64,000 nucleotides of DNA from the NCBI GenBank assembly GCA_963823505.1, contig CAWGLY010000006.1, positions 1-64,000 on the forward strand, read 5' to 3'. Made by a program: the position numbers and the translations under genes. This DNA comes from DATHZQ01 sp963823505 (GTDB taxonomy: Bacteria; Actinomycetota; Acidimicrobiia; Spongiisociales; UBA5794). Under the pieces are notes generated by a model. It did not search any database. It was not told the DNA's origin and saw only the letters and a list, made by a program, of their open reading frames with translations. Positions 8,140-16,189 of the stretch are shown in pieces. The stretch's first letter is position 1. The number at the start of each line of letters is the position of its first letter.

Positions 8140-9444
8140 TCAGGGGAGGCGGGCTCTGAGGTAGCCCTCTACCTGATCCATTGCGATGCGGTCTTGCGCC
8201 ATCGTGTCGCGGTCTCTGACCGTCACCTGATGGTCGTCGAGCGAGTCGAAGTCGACGGTGACGCAGAACGGGGTGCCGATCTCGTCCTGGCGGCGGTAAC
8301 GCCTACCGATCGACTGGGTCACATCGTGCTCAACCACAAAACGGTGGCGCAACTCGTCGGCCACCCTCGTGGACACTTCGATCAGCTCGGGCTTCTTGGA
8401 GAGCGGGAGAACGGCGACCTTGATCGGCGCCAGGCGGGGATCGAGCCGCAACACGACTCGCGATTCGCTCTCTGCCTCCTCCTCGGTGTAGGCGTCGATC
8501 AGGAAGGCGAACGTGGTCCGGGTCGCCCCGGCTGCCGGCTCGATCACATGGGGAACAAACCGCTCGTTCGTCTCCTGGTCGAAGTAGGTGAGGTCCTTCC
8601 CCGAGTGCTCGATGTGCGCCTTGAGGTCGAAATCGGTGCGGTTGGCGATGCCCTCGAGCTCATCCCAACCCCATGGGAAGCGGTAGTCGACGTCGTACGT
8701 GTCTGCGGAATAATGCGACAGCTCATCGTCGTCATGCTTGCGGAACTGGAGGTTCTCCTCCCGCATCCCCAATCCGATGTACCAGTTGCGGCGCTGCTCG
8801 ACCCAGTAGCGGAACCACTCGTCGGATTCTTCGGGGCGGCAGAAGAACTCCATCTCCATCTGCTCGAACTCCCGCGTCCGGAAGACGAACTGCCCAGGCG
8901 TGATCTCGTTGCGGAACGACTTGCCGATTTGCGCAATCCCGAATGGGAGCTTGAGCCGCGAGGTGCGACGGACGTTCTCGAAGTTGATGAAGATACCTTG
9001 TGCGGTCTCGGGACGCAGGTAGACGACGTTGTCGCCGGTCTCGATCGGTCCCATGTGGGTCCTGAACATGAGATTGAAGTCCCGAGCCTCGGTGAACGTG
9101 CCACGCTTGCCGCACGTCGGGCACTGGTCTTCATCCTCGAGCTTGTCGAGGCGGTGGCGGCTGTTGCAGTTGCGGCACTCCACCAGCGGGTCGGTGAAGG
9201 AAGCCAGGTGGCCCGATGCCTCCCAAACGCTGGGTGACTGAATGATCGCAGAGTCGAGCCCGACAACGTCGTCACGACTTCGCACCATGGCGTGCCACCA
9301 CTGCTCCTTCACGTTGCGGAGCAGCTCGACGCCGAGGGGGCCGTAGTCGTACGCAGAGCGGAGCCCTCCGTAGATCTCCGAGGACTGGAACACGAAGCCG
9401 CGCTTCTTGGAGAGATTGACGATCGTGTCGAAGTCGGCAGGCAT
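8140..9444 (-). CDS. glyS: Glycyl-tRNA synthetase, alpha2 (single-chain) type
   Basis: Charges tRNA-Gly. The 434-residue single chain is the homodimeric class II type found in Actinobacteria, not the alpha2beta2 type. It begins with the conserved KRGFVFQSSEIYGG segment. A zinc-binding insertion has CRNC and CPTC pairs around residues 88-113. Class II motif 2 is seen as FRNEITPGQFVFRTREFEQME, and the C-terminal anticodon-binding domain begins near LDPRLAPIKVAVLPL. A GAGGA ribosome-binding site precedes the ATG. Confidence 0.95.
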   Translation of the reverse strand: MPADFDTIVNLSKKRGFVFQSSEIYGGLRSAYDYGPLGVELLRNVKEQWWHAMVRSRDDVVGLDSAIIQSPSVWEASGHLASFTDPLVECRNCNSRHRLDKLEDEDQCPTCGKRGTFTEARDFNLMFRTHMGPIETGDNVVYLRPETAQGIFINFENVRRTSRLKLPFGIAQIGKSFRNEITPGQFVFRTREFEQMEMEFFCRPEESDEWFRYWVEQRRNWYIGLGMREENLQFRKHDDDELSHYSADTYDVDYRFPWGWDELEGIANRTDFDLKAHIEHSGKDLTYFDQETNERFVPHVIEPAAGATRTTFAFLIDAYTEEEAESESRVVLRLDPRLAPIKVAVLPLSKKPELIEVSTRVADELRHRFVVEHDVTQSIGRRYRRQDEIGTPFCVTVDFDSLDDHQVTVRDRDTMAQDRIAMDQVEGYLRARLP

Positions 9445-9489
9445 GGCGAGGTTCCTCGGGGTCTGGGGTGGGAATCGGGGATGGTAGCC

Positions 9490-10239
9490 CTACTCCGCAG
9501 AGTCCTCTGCGCCGCCAAACCGGCGTTCTCGGAGCTGGTACTCGTAGATGCATTCCACCAGCGTGTGGCGATCGAAATCGGGCCACAACACGGGCGAGAA
9601 CACGTATTCCGAATACGCCGACTCCCACAGCAGAAAGTTGGAGATGCGGTGCTCGCCACTCGACCGGATCACCACGTCGGGATCGGGCATCCTGGGAAGG
9701 TACATCCGGGCACCGACGGCATCGACGTCGACATCGTCGAGCTCCATCGTGCCGGCGGCCACGTCCTCGGCGATCCGCCGCGCCGCGTTGGCTACCTCTG
9801 CCCGGCCGCCGTAGTTGAACGCAAAAACCAGCTCCAGCGTGTCATTGTCCTTGGTCAGATCCTCGGCAGCGGCAATCTCAGTGCGCAACTCATCGGGGAC
9901 CCTCGGATCGGAGCGGTCGCCGATGAACGTGATGCGCACTCCCTTCCCGTGCATCTCATCGCGACGTCGCCGCAGGAGGTCGATGTTGAAGTACATGAGG
10001 AACGTGACCTCGTCGTCCGACCGTGACCAGTTCTCGGTCGAGAAGACATACGCGGTCAGCCAGCGCACTCCGAGCGCAAGCGCTCCCTCGATGACGTCGA
10101 AGAGTGCAGGCTCCCCCTGGGCGTGCCCGGCAGTGCGGGGCAGACCCCGTGCGTTCGCCCAGCGTCCGTTGCCGTCGAGGATGACGGCGATATGCCGCGG
10201 GATACGCTCCTGATCGAGGCCCTCGCCGTACTCACCCAT
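9490..10239 (-). CDS. uppS: Isoprenyl (undecaprenyl) diphosphate synthase
   Basis: A cis-prenyltransferase of 249 residues that extends isoprenyl diphosphate with IPP to make the lipid carrier for cell-wall precursors. The catalytic Asp sits in ILDGNGRWANARGLPRTAGH near the N-terminus, and the conserved Arg-rich C-terminal region reads PDPDVVIRSSGEHRISNFLLW. The ATG at 10239 gives the normal family N-terminus. The longer frame upstream is the antisense of recO. The gene overlaps the 3' end of recO by 8 bp, so the two are coupled. Confidence 0.95.
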   Translation of the reverse strand: MGEYGEGLDQERIPRHIAVILDGNGRWANARGLPRTAGHAQGEPALFDVIEGALALGVRWLTAYVFSTENWSRSDDEVTFLMYFNIDLLRRRRDEMHGKGVRITFIGDRSDPRVPDELRTEIAAAEDLTKDNDTLELVFAFNYGGRAEVANAARRIAEDVAAGTMELDDVDVDAVGARMYLPRMPDPDVVIRSSGEHRISNFLLWESAYSEYVFSPVLWPDFDRHTLVECIYEYQLRERRFGGAEDSAE

Positions 10240-10951
10240 CGAGCACCGCCAGTGACACCAGCCGCCTTTCGAGGTGATACTCGAGGAAGCGGCGGGCCAC
10301 GCCCATGGCCTCGCTGCTGAACGCAGGGTCCGACTCCGGCAGCTCTGCGACATCGGCGGTGGCGAGGGCAGACAGGTAGCCGGTGAGACCGTCGCGCAAC
10401 GCATAGGCGCCGGCGGTTCTGCAACGCTCACACAGTACGCCACCAGCCGCAAAACTGAACCGGGTGAGCCCGTCGGGCTTGCCACAGCCTGCACAGGCGT
10501 CGAGCGCGGGGGCAACACCAACAACGTCGGCGGCCTTCAGCAGGAACGCCGTGCCCAGGTCAGGGTTGGCCGGACCGGCGTCGAGGGCGCGCAGCCCGCG
10601 CTGGAGGAGCAGGAACAGCCGCATCGCACTCTCGTTCTCCTGAGCGACGATGTCGCAGACCTCCACCATGGTGCCCGCCATGACGACCCGGTCGAGGTCA
10701 GAGCGAAGCCTGTGGAACGGTTCCAGCATCGCCACGGACGTGATGGTGCCGAGGTTGCGGCCTTCGTACAGCACCAGGTCGACGTGACTGAACGGCTCGA
10801 GCCGCCCACCAAACCGGCTCTTCGTCTTCCGCACACCTTTGGCGACGGTGCGCAACTTGCCGTTGTTCGGACTCAGCAGCACGACCACCCGGTCGGCGTC
10901 GCCAAACGGATAGCTCCTGAGAACAATGCCTTGATCGTTGCGAAGCGCCAC
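10232..10951 (-). CDS. recO: DNA repair protein RecO
   Basis: A 239-residue recombination mediator that loads RecA with RecR and anneals SSB-coated strands. An N-terminal OB-fold (GIVLRSYPFGDADRVVVLLS) is followed by a helical domain with a zinc site, CAGC near the middle and CERC about 20 residues later. The GTG at 10951 was preferred over a TTG 24 bp further upstream because AGGAGA lies at ideal spacing before it and the protein then begins with the conserved segment. Coupled to uppS by an 8-bp overlap. Confidence 0.92.
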   Translation of the reverse strand: MALRNDQGIVLRSYPFGDADRVVVLLSPNNGKLRTVAKGVRKTKSRFGGRLEPFSHVDLVLYEGRNLGTITSVAMLEPFHRLRSDLDRVVMAGTMVEVCDIVAQENESAMRLFLLLQRGLRALDAGPANPDLGTAFLLKAADVVGVAPALDACAGCGKPDGLTRFSFAAGGVLCERCRTAGAYALRDGLTGYLSALATADVAELPESDPAFSSEAMGVARRFLEYHLERRLVSLAVLDG

Positions 10952-11062
10952 GGGTCTCCTGAGGTGGGCAACCAAGAGGGTACTGGTGCGGCGGCAGACA
11001 GATGGTCACCGTACGAGATCGGAGCGCACCATCATGGGGACATCGACCAAACGGAGGGCACC

Positions 11063-11341
11063 ATGACCGGAATCGACGACGCAACTCTGACCGCGTTTCT
11101 CGACGACCAGCCCGACTGGAGTCTCGAAGGGCAGACGATCCGCCGCACCTTCGTCTTCAAGGACTTCAAGGAGGCAATGGGTTTCGTCACTCAGGTGGCG
11201 CTCTACGCAGAGGTCGCCGATCACCACCCGGACATCGACATCCGCTGGAACAAGGTGATCCTTGCGCTCACCACACATGAGGCCGGCGCACTGACGGACA
11301 AGGACACGGAATTGGCGACCCTCGTCAGCGCAAGGGCATGA
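11063..11341 (+). CDS. Pterin-4a-carbinolamine dehydratase
   Basis: A 92-residue enzyme that dehydrates 4a-hydroxy-tetrahydrobiopterin-type carbinolamines. The signature is complete: DFKEAMGFVTQVALYAEVADHHPDIDIRWNKV holds the active-site histidine pair of the [E/D]-x3-H-H-P-x-[W/Y/I] type. An AACGGAGG-like ribosome-binding site precedes the ATG. It is divergent from recO and converges on the large sigma-factor gene with 3 bp between them. No aromatic hydroxylase is in the window, so its physiological substrate is unclear. Confidence 0.92.
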   Translation: MTGIDDATLTAFLDDQPDWSLEGQTIRRTFVFKDFKEAMGFVTQVALYAEVADHHPDIDIRWNKVILALTTHEAGALTDKDTELATLVSARA

Positions 11342-11344
11342 AGC

Positions 11345-14300
11345 TCATCCCGCGTTGGGACACCCGCGCACGGTCACCTCGAGATCTGCAGAGGTCGTAG
11401 TGTTCCCGTAGAGATCGACGACCGCGGCATTGATGACGAATTCCGAAGACTTCCATCCGCGCGCCTCAGGCAGGAAGATGCTGAAATTCGCCGTCGCAGT
11501 ATCGCCGACGAGGTCGCCAACGATCGTGCCGGAATACACGCTGCCCGCGATGTTCCCCGAGTAGGAGAAGACGACGCTGCGCAGCCCGCTGGCGTCGGTG
11601 GCTGTGAGCTGCAGTACCGCTGTCCCCTGACCTAGGGGACACGCCAGATCCGGTTCGATGCCGGCGAAGATCTGGCTTCGGTCCGACGTGAACGAGGTCA
11701 CGGCCGGACCGGTGGCATCTTCGACGATGAGCGTCACCACTGCGGTCGCAGTCGAGCCACTGTTGTCCGATGCCGACACCGTCACCACGGTCGGAAACGG
11801 CTCCAGGTTCGGCGCCCTCTGGATGCCGATGACACCCGAGTCTGACTCGATGGCCAGCACACCCTCAGGGTCCCCGTCGACGATGGCGTAGGTGAGCGTG
11901 TCGGCGGGGTCGGGGTCCGACCCGATGATCTGCCCGAACGCAGTGCCCACCATCGTGCCCTCGGGGATGACAAGAGTGGTGTCCGCCAGCTCCGGGGCGT
12001 CGTTGGTGTCGAGCACCAGCACCGTCACCGTGACTTCGGCTTCACCGCCGTTGCCGTCCGAAGCGGTCGTGGTGAGCACGAACACAGGAGCCGTCTGGAA
12101 GTCGAGGTCCTTCACGACCTTGACCGAGCCGTCCGTCGTGATGGCGATGGTCGTGCCGACCGGTTCGAACGTCACCGTGTCGCCATCCGGATCCGACCAC
12201 GGGATCACGCCGATCAGCGTGCCGGCGGGGGTCGATTCCTCGATGGTAAAGGTGACATCTTCGACGACGGGCGGATCGTTCGTTGCCGTGACTTCCACGG
12301 TTGCGGTCGCGACGGTCTGGAGCGTTCCGTCCGTGACGATGTACTCGAACGAGTCGGAGCCGCTGAAGTTGGCAGGCGAGGTGTACACCGCAGTCCCGTC
12401 CGCGGCGATCACCACGGTCCCCCCGTTGGCGCTCGTCACCGTTCCCGGGACGACGGACAGTACGTTGCCGTCGGGGTCGACCCATCCCTCCAGCAGGTTG
12501 AGCACCCCTGAGCCGTCCTCTGGTGCTGTACCTGCGATCGGGCCGCCCGCAGGCGGAAGCGGTGCGTCCGGTACTCCGACAATCTCGACGCTGACCGTGA
12601 TGGTGATGTCCACGCTGCCGTCGCTGACGACATAGCTGAAGCTGTCTGTGCCGAAGAAGTCGGGCGGCGGCGTGTAGACGAGGCTGCCGGCAGTCAAGGT
12701 GCCACCTGCAGCACTGAAAGGATCGAACGATGTCATCGTGAGAACGTCTCCGTCGACGTCGAACGCCCCTGCCAGAGGATCGAAGGAGATGACGCCGTCC
12801 TCGTCGACGGTGATGGCGCCCGGGCCTGGAACCGTCGGATCGTCGTTGATCGCATTGACTGCGACCGTGACGGTGCCGCTGGCGGCACGACCGAGCGTGT
12901 CGGCGACCGAGTAGCTGAACTCGTCGAGGCCCACGAAGTTCGCATCAGGGGTGTACGTGATGATGCCCGATCCGGCGGTGGCGGCACCGTTCGCCGGAGC
13001 AGAGGCCAAGCTCAGCGAACCCGGATCGACCGGGCCGGTGTCGTTGGCAAGCACGTCGACGGTCAAGACCTGGTCCTCGTCGACCGTTGCGGTGTCGCCG
13101 ACGACCACCAGCGGTGGTGGTGGCGGCACCGTTGTCGGAGGTGGCGGTGGCACGGTCGTTGGCGGAGGCGCGGCCACAACGGGGGCAGTCGTCGTCGGGG
13201 GCGTCGTCGTCGACGTTGTCGTTGTGGTTGTCATCGCCGGCGGCGGTGTGGTGGCCGTCGGTGCCACCGGCTCGGCTACGGCAGGCGCCGGCGCAACTAC
13301 GACCGCCGTCGGTGGTGCCGCAACCGGTTCCGGTTTGTCGGGACCGGAGAACACGAGGAACCCACCAACCGCGACTGCAGCGGCGACAACGGCCGCAGCG
13401 GCAATCCCCACTACGACACCGGTCTGTGCGCCCGCAGCACCAGCACCGCTTGCGGCGGCGCCGACGCCACCGCTGGAACTCCCCGCCGCACCCGAAGCAG
13501 CCCCGACCGCGGCCCCTGCAGTGGCAGCACCAGCCGCCCCCGCACCAACACTCCCCCAGATGGCGGCTTTGAGACCGGCCGGGACGGGGACGAGCATCAG
13601 CGCGGCAAACATCTTCACCGGCTCGAAGTAGAGGACCTTGTTCTCGCTGCAGACGCTGCACTTCGACACGTGGCGGTCTGCCCTGCGCCGCAGCTCCGGA
13701 GTCATCTTCTCTATGTCGGGAGCGATGATGCCTGCAAGGTCGTCACAATCCTGGCGTCCCTTGCGCACCAGCAGATATGTAGCAAGGGTCTTGGAGAAGC
13801 TCTGCTTCATGCGCGAGACCATCGTGTACGCATTGCCCTTGGTGACGCCCATCACCTCAGCGATCTCGGCCGAGTCGAGTCCCTGGCGGACGTGGAGATC
13901 CATGACCGCATAGGTCCGCGGATCGAGACCTGCGGCGGCCTCCCACACGATGTCTGCAGCCTCCTGGATGGCCGCCATCTGCTCCGGGTTGACCGTAGGG
14001 TCGGCGTCGGCCACGGCCATCGTCGCCCGCTCGTCGTCGTCGACGGCCCCTGGGACGGTCGCCGCCCGCTTGGAGGCACGGATCCGGTTGAGACCGGTGC
14101 GGTGAGCGATCGTGAAAATCCAGCTCTTGAATCGATCCGGGTTCTTCAACGTCGGGAGCTGTTCGAGACCTTTGATGAAGGTGTCTTGTGCAACGTCGGC
14201 TGCTTCTTCCCGGTTGCGGAGGAGCCGGGTCAGGAAGTCGAAGACGGAAGGGAAGTACCGCTCGTAGAGCGCGCTGAAGGCGTCCTGCCGTCCCTCGAGC

Positions 14301-14347
14301 GCAAGCAGGACCAAATCACCGTCAGCTTCAGGAAGCGGAGCTGCCAT
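11345..14347 (-). CDS. Membrane-tethered ECF sigma factor with zinc finger and extracellular cadherin/Ig-like repeats
   Basis: A single 1000-residue chain. Residues about 10-90 are sigma region 2 (YERYFPSVFDFLTRLLRN, then FKSWIFTIAHRTGLNRIRA); about 130-195 are region 4 with the HTH LDSAEIAEVMGVTKGNAYTM. At 226-233 is H-x3-C-x2-C (RHVSKCSVC), the zinc motif of ZAS anti-sigma factors. A Gly/Ala-rich stretch leads to one membrane span at about 310-334, then a Pro/Thr-rich stalk (about 337-412). From about 416 to the end come tandem cadherin/VCBS/Ig-like domains with DEDQVL, DPDGD and NDAP/NDPP linker motifs, probably calcium binding. The predicted topology is N-terminus in, repeats out. It is not a gene-fusion error: the frame is open for 3 kb with normal codon use. 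Sigma activity would need release or unmasking. The ribosome-binding site is GTGAGGT. Confidence 0.9.
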   Translation of the reverse strand: MAAPLPEADGDLVLLALEGRQDAFSALYERYFPSVFDFLTRLLRNREEAADVAQDTFIKGLEQLPTLKNPDRFKSWIFTIAHRTGLNRIRASKRAATVPGAVDDDERATMAVADADPTVNPEQMAAIQEAADIVWEAAAGLDPRTYAVMDLHVRQGLDSAEIAEVMGVTKGNAYTMVSRMKQSFSKTLATYLLVRKGRQDCDDLAGIIAPDIEKMTPELRRRADRHVSKCSVCSENKVLYFEPVKMFAALMLVPVPAGLKAAIWGSVGAGAAGAATAGAAVGAASGAAGSSSGGVGAAASGAGAAGAQTGVVVGIAAAAVVAAAVAVGGFLVFSGPDKPEPVAAPPTAVVVAPAPAVAEPVAPTATTPPPAMTTTTTTSTTTPPTTTAPVVAAPPPTTVPPPPPTTVPPPPPLVVVGDTATVDEDQVLTVDVLANDTGPVDPGSLSLASAPANGAATAGSGIITYTPDANFVGLDEFSYSVADTLGRAASGTVTVAVNAINDDPTVPGPGAITVDEDGVISFDPLAGAFDVDGDVLTMTSFDPFSAAGGTLTAGSLVYTPPPDFFGTDSFSYVVSDGSVDITITVSVEIVGVPDAPLPPAGGPIAGTAPEDGSGVLNLLEGWVDPDGNVLSVVPGTVTSANGGTVVIAADGTAVYTSPANFSGSDSFEYIVTDGTLQTVATATVEVTATNDPPVVEDVTFTIEESTPAGTLIGVIPWSDPDGDTVTFEPVGTTIAITTDGSVKVVKDLDFQTAPVFVLTTTASDGNGGEAEVTVTVLVLDTNDAPELADTTLVIPEGTMVGTAFGQIIGSDPDPADTLTYAIVDGDPEGVLAIESDSGVIGIQRAPNLEPFPTVVTVSASDNSGSTATAVVTLIVEDATGPAVTSFTSDRSQIFAGIEPDLACPLGQGTAVLQLTATDASGLRSVVFSYSGNIAGSVYSGTIVGDLVGDTATANFSIFLPEARGWKSSEFVINAAVVDLYGNTTTSADLEVTVRGCPNAG

Positions 14348-14375
14348 GCCGCTAATACCTCACTGGCCAAGGTCG

Positions 14376-14390
14376 AACGGTTGCCGTTCC
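14376..14390. promoter_or_regulatory. Palindrome GAACGG-N3-CCGTTC upstream of the ECF gene
   Basis: A perfect 6+6-bp inverted repeat lies 29-43 bp upstream of the sigma-factor start. On the minus strand it contains GGAAC, the typical core of ECF -35 elements, so it may be part of an autoregulated promoter or an operator. No clear -10 could be fixed. Confidence 0.4.
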
Positions 14391-14433
14391 GGGGGGTTGA
14401 CCCCAGTTTAGGCGATCTGGGCGGTGTTTCGGT

Positions 14434-14482
14434 GCAAAAAGAACGCGTGGGCGGGAGGCCGTGGTGACACGAGCCTCCCGCC
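14434..14482 (-). terminator. Strong intrinsic terminator before the ECF gene
   Basis: On the minus strand GGCGGGAGGC pairs with GCCTCCCGCC (10 bp) across a 13-nt loop, followed by GTTCTTTTTGC. It ends transcripts coming from the era side and from the structured segment just upstream. The sigma gene therefore either has its own promoter in 14348-14433 or is controlled by attenuation here. Confidence 0.8.
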
Positions 14483-14563
14483 GAATACGCAGCCCCCCAC
14501 CGGGGAGAGAGTGAGTTTCCCCCTGCTGCGATCTCCAAAAGTGCATGTGATATCTGCTGATAC

Positions 14564-14642
14564 CGGCAACCCCTGTGCTGTGAGCCCCAACGCGTCTACA
14601 GGTTGGACACCCTGGCGCGACCGTCCTTACAGGGTTTCGCCG
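14564..14642 (-). ncRNA. Candidate structured RNA (riboswitch-like leader or small RNA), class unknown
   Basis: On the minus strand CGGCGAAACCCTGT (from 14642) can pair with ACAGGGGTTGCCG (to 14564), enclosing about 50 nt with further possible helices. It is followed about 80 nt later by a strong intrinsic terminator and then by the ECF sigma gene, the layout of a transcription-attenuation leader. The motifs of c-di-GMP-I, TPP, cobalamin and ydaO aptamers were not found. Structure is judged by eye only. Confidence 0.4.
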
Positions 14643-14680
14643 TTTTGGCGGCAAATGAGCCGAGCGGCCTACCGAGTCCG

Positions 14681-14914
14681 CGCCATCAGCACAACGCGAA
14701 TCAGGGCCCCGAGAGAGAAAGGGCCCTGATTCTGTGACGATGGATGAGAGAAGGGAGAGAGAGACTCCATCGCCTCGTTGCTCAGTTGTGAGAAGGTGGC
14801 GGATCGATGATCTCGCCGGCTTCATAGATGAGACACCCCACCGCACGGTTTCTTACGCCTCCTTCGACCAGAAACCTGAGATGAGGCGACCGCCCCATGC
14901 CGCCTCGGGGACGC
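14681..14914. repeat. Tandem duplicated non-coding unit, copy 1 (proximal to the ECF gene)
   Basis: 234 bp identical to 14964-15197 (period 283 bp). Each copy carries an 11-bp hairpin AATCAGGGCCC/GGGCCCTGATT and other short inverted repeats. On the minus strand the unit reads as a possible RNA that ends in this hairpin. No family could be assigned. Short open frames in the unit look non-coding. Confidence 0.9.
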
Positions 14915-14963
14915 CCCCGAATCGAGACAGTCTCAGAGCACGCCCATCTCCCCACCGAATCGG

Positions 14964-15197
14964 CGCCATCAGCACAACGCGAATCAGGGCCCCGAGAGAG
15001 AAAGGGCCCTGATTCTGTGACGATGGATGAGAGAAGGGAGAGAGAGACTCCATCGCCTCGTTGCTCAGTTGTGAGAAGGTGGCGGATCGATGATCTCGCC
15101 GGCTTCATAGATGAGACACCCCACCGCACGGTTTCTTACGCCTCCTTCGACCAGAAACCTGAGATGAGGCGACCGCCCCATGCCGCCTCGGGGACGC
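14964..15197. repeat. Tandem duplicated non-coding unit, copy 2 (distal)
   Basis: An exact copy of 14681-14914, with its hairpin arms at 14982-14992 and 15004-15014. A 49-bp segment not shared by the copies separates them. The lack of any difference between copies points to a recent duplication, gene conversion or strong selection. Confidence 0.9.
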
Positions 15198-15207
15198 ACG
15201 GCCGATG

Positions 15208-15314
15208 TGAGGAGGCTGCTGATCGACGTCAGTTCGGGTCGTTTCTGAGTGCAGGACCAGGCGACCTTCCTGGGCGTGCGGACTCTCGCGACGATGTGAC
15301 CGGCAGTCGCCTAG
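15208..15314. repeat. 107-bp dispersed element, copy 2
   Basis: Aligns without gaps to 5996-6102; conserved blocks are CTGAT(C/T)GACGTCAGTTCG, GGACCAGGC-like and GCGACGATGTGA, and both copies end CCTAG. Its terminal inverted repeats are more degenerate than in copy 1. The end of the element overlaps the era stop codon (TAG within CTAG), which suggests insertion at or adoption as the era 3' end. Confidence 0.55.
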
Positions 15315-16189
15315 AACCCCAGGCGGTCGAGCATCTGCTCGCGGCGTTGCCAGTCCTTCTCGATCTTGACGCGCAGGTCGAGGTAGACGTCGGCGGCAAA
15401 CAGTGTCTCGAGCTCGCCCCTGGCCTCACCACCCACGGCGCGCAACACGGAGCCTCCCTTGCCGATGACGATGCCCTTCTGCGACGAACGCTCCACATAG
15501 ACCGTTGCTTGGACGTAGACGGTGCCGCTGTCCCTCGTGGTGATCTCGTCGACCACGACCGCGACGGAGTGGGGCAGCTCTTCGCGGAGCCGTGCGAGGT
15601 ACTTCTCTCGCACCAACTCTGCCACGAGCAACGCCTCAGGTTGGTCGCTGTGCATGTCGGCCGGGAAGTATGCCGGACCGGTGGGAAGCAGGGCGATCAG
15701 CTCATCCACGAGCGGAGCCAGACCGTCTGCCTCGAGCGCCGACAGGGGCACGTAGGCGGCACATTCCCATTCGCCCGCCTCCGCAAGATGTTCCGCGATC
15801 TCCTCCGGCAACGCTGCATCAGACTTGTTGACGACAACGATCACCGGCGTCGACGCCTGGGCGACTCGCTCAGCGATGAGCCGGTCGCCAGGCCCGATCT
15901 TCTGGGTGGCGTCGAGCACGAACACCACGACGTCTGCGTCTTCGAGTGACCCGTAGACGAGGCGATTGAGACGCTCGCCGAGGGCAGTGCGCGGGCGATG
16001 GAGACCGGGGGTGTCGACGAACACGAGCTGAGCATCGCGTTCCGGCAAGGTCAGCACACCACGAATCGTGTTGCGGGTGGTCTGGGGTCGCGGCGACGTG
16101 ATCGCAACCTTCTCTCCGACGAGCGAGTTGACGAGAGTGGACTTGCCCACGTTGGGCCGGCCTACCACAGAGACGAAGCCGGACTTCAC
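15311..16189 (-). CDS. era: GTPase Era
   Basis: A ribosome-assembly GTPase (292 residues) that binds the 3' end of 16S rRNA. G1 is GRPNVGKST, G3 is DTPG, G4 is NKSD; the C-terminal KH RNA-binding domain carries GIVIGKGGSVLRAVG. It is the last gene of a coupled run phoH-pgpH-ybeY-corC-era, all joined by 4-bp ATGA overlaps; it overlaps corC at 16186-16189. The stop codon lies in a dispersed repeat. Confidence 0.96.
   Translation of the reverse strand: MKSGFVSVVGRPNVGKSTLVNSLVGEKVAITSPRPQTTRNTIRGVLTLPERDAQLVFVDTPGLHRPRTALGERLNRLVYGSLEDADVVVFVLDATQKIGPGDRLIAERVAQASTPVIVVVNKSDAALPEEIAEHLAEAGEWECAAYVPLSALEADGLAPLVDELIALLPTGPAYFPADMHSDQPEALLVAELVREKYLARLREELPHSVAVVVDEITTRDSGTVYVQATVYVERSSQKGIVIGKGGSVLRAVGGEARGELETLFAADVYLDLRVKIEKDWQRREQMLDRLGF

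Noticed and set aside
12951..13631. A 226-codon plus-strand frame rich in Ala, Thr and Val opposite the ECF-cadherin gene
   Set aside because: It is the mirror of the Pro/Thr stalk and Gly/Ala linker of the real gene.
14564..14642. Cyclic-di-GMP-I riboswitch
   Set aside because: The closing stem and GGTTGCCG end look similar, but the essential ACGCAAAGCC-type core is missing.
14734..15129. Short proteins encoded in the tandem 283-bp units
   Set aside because: Both strands give short frames through hairpins, without ribosome-binding sites or family resemblance.
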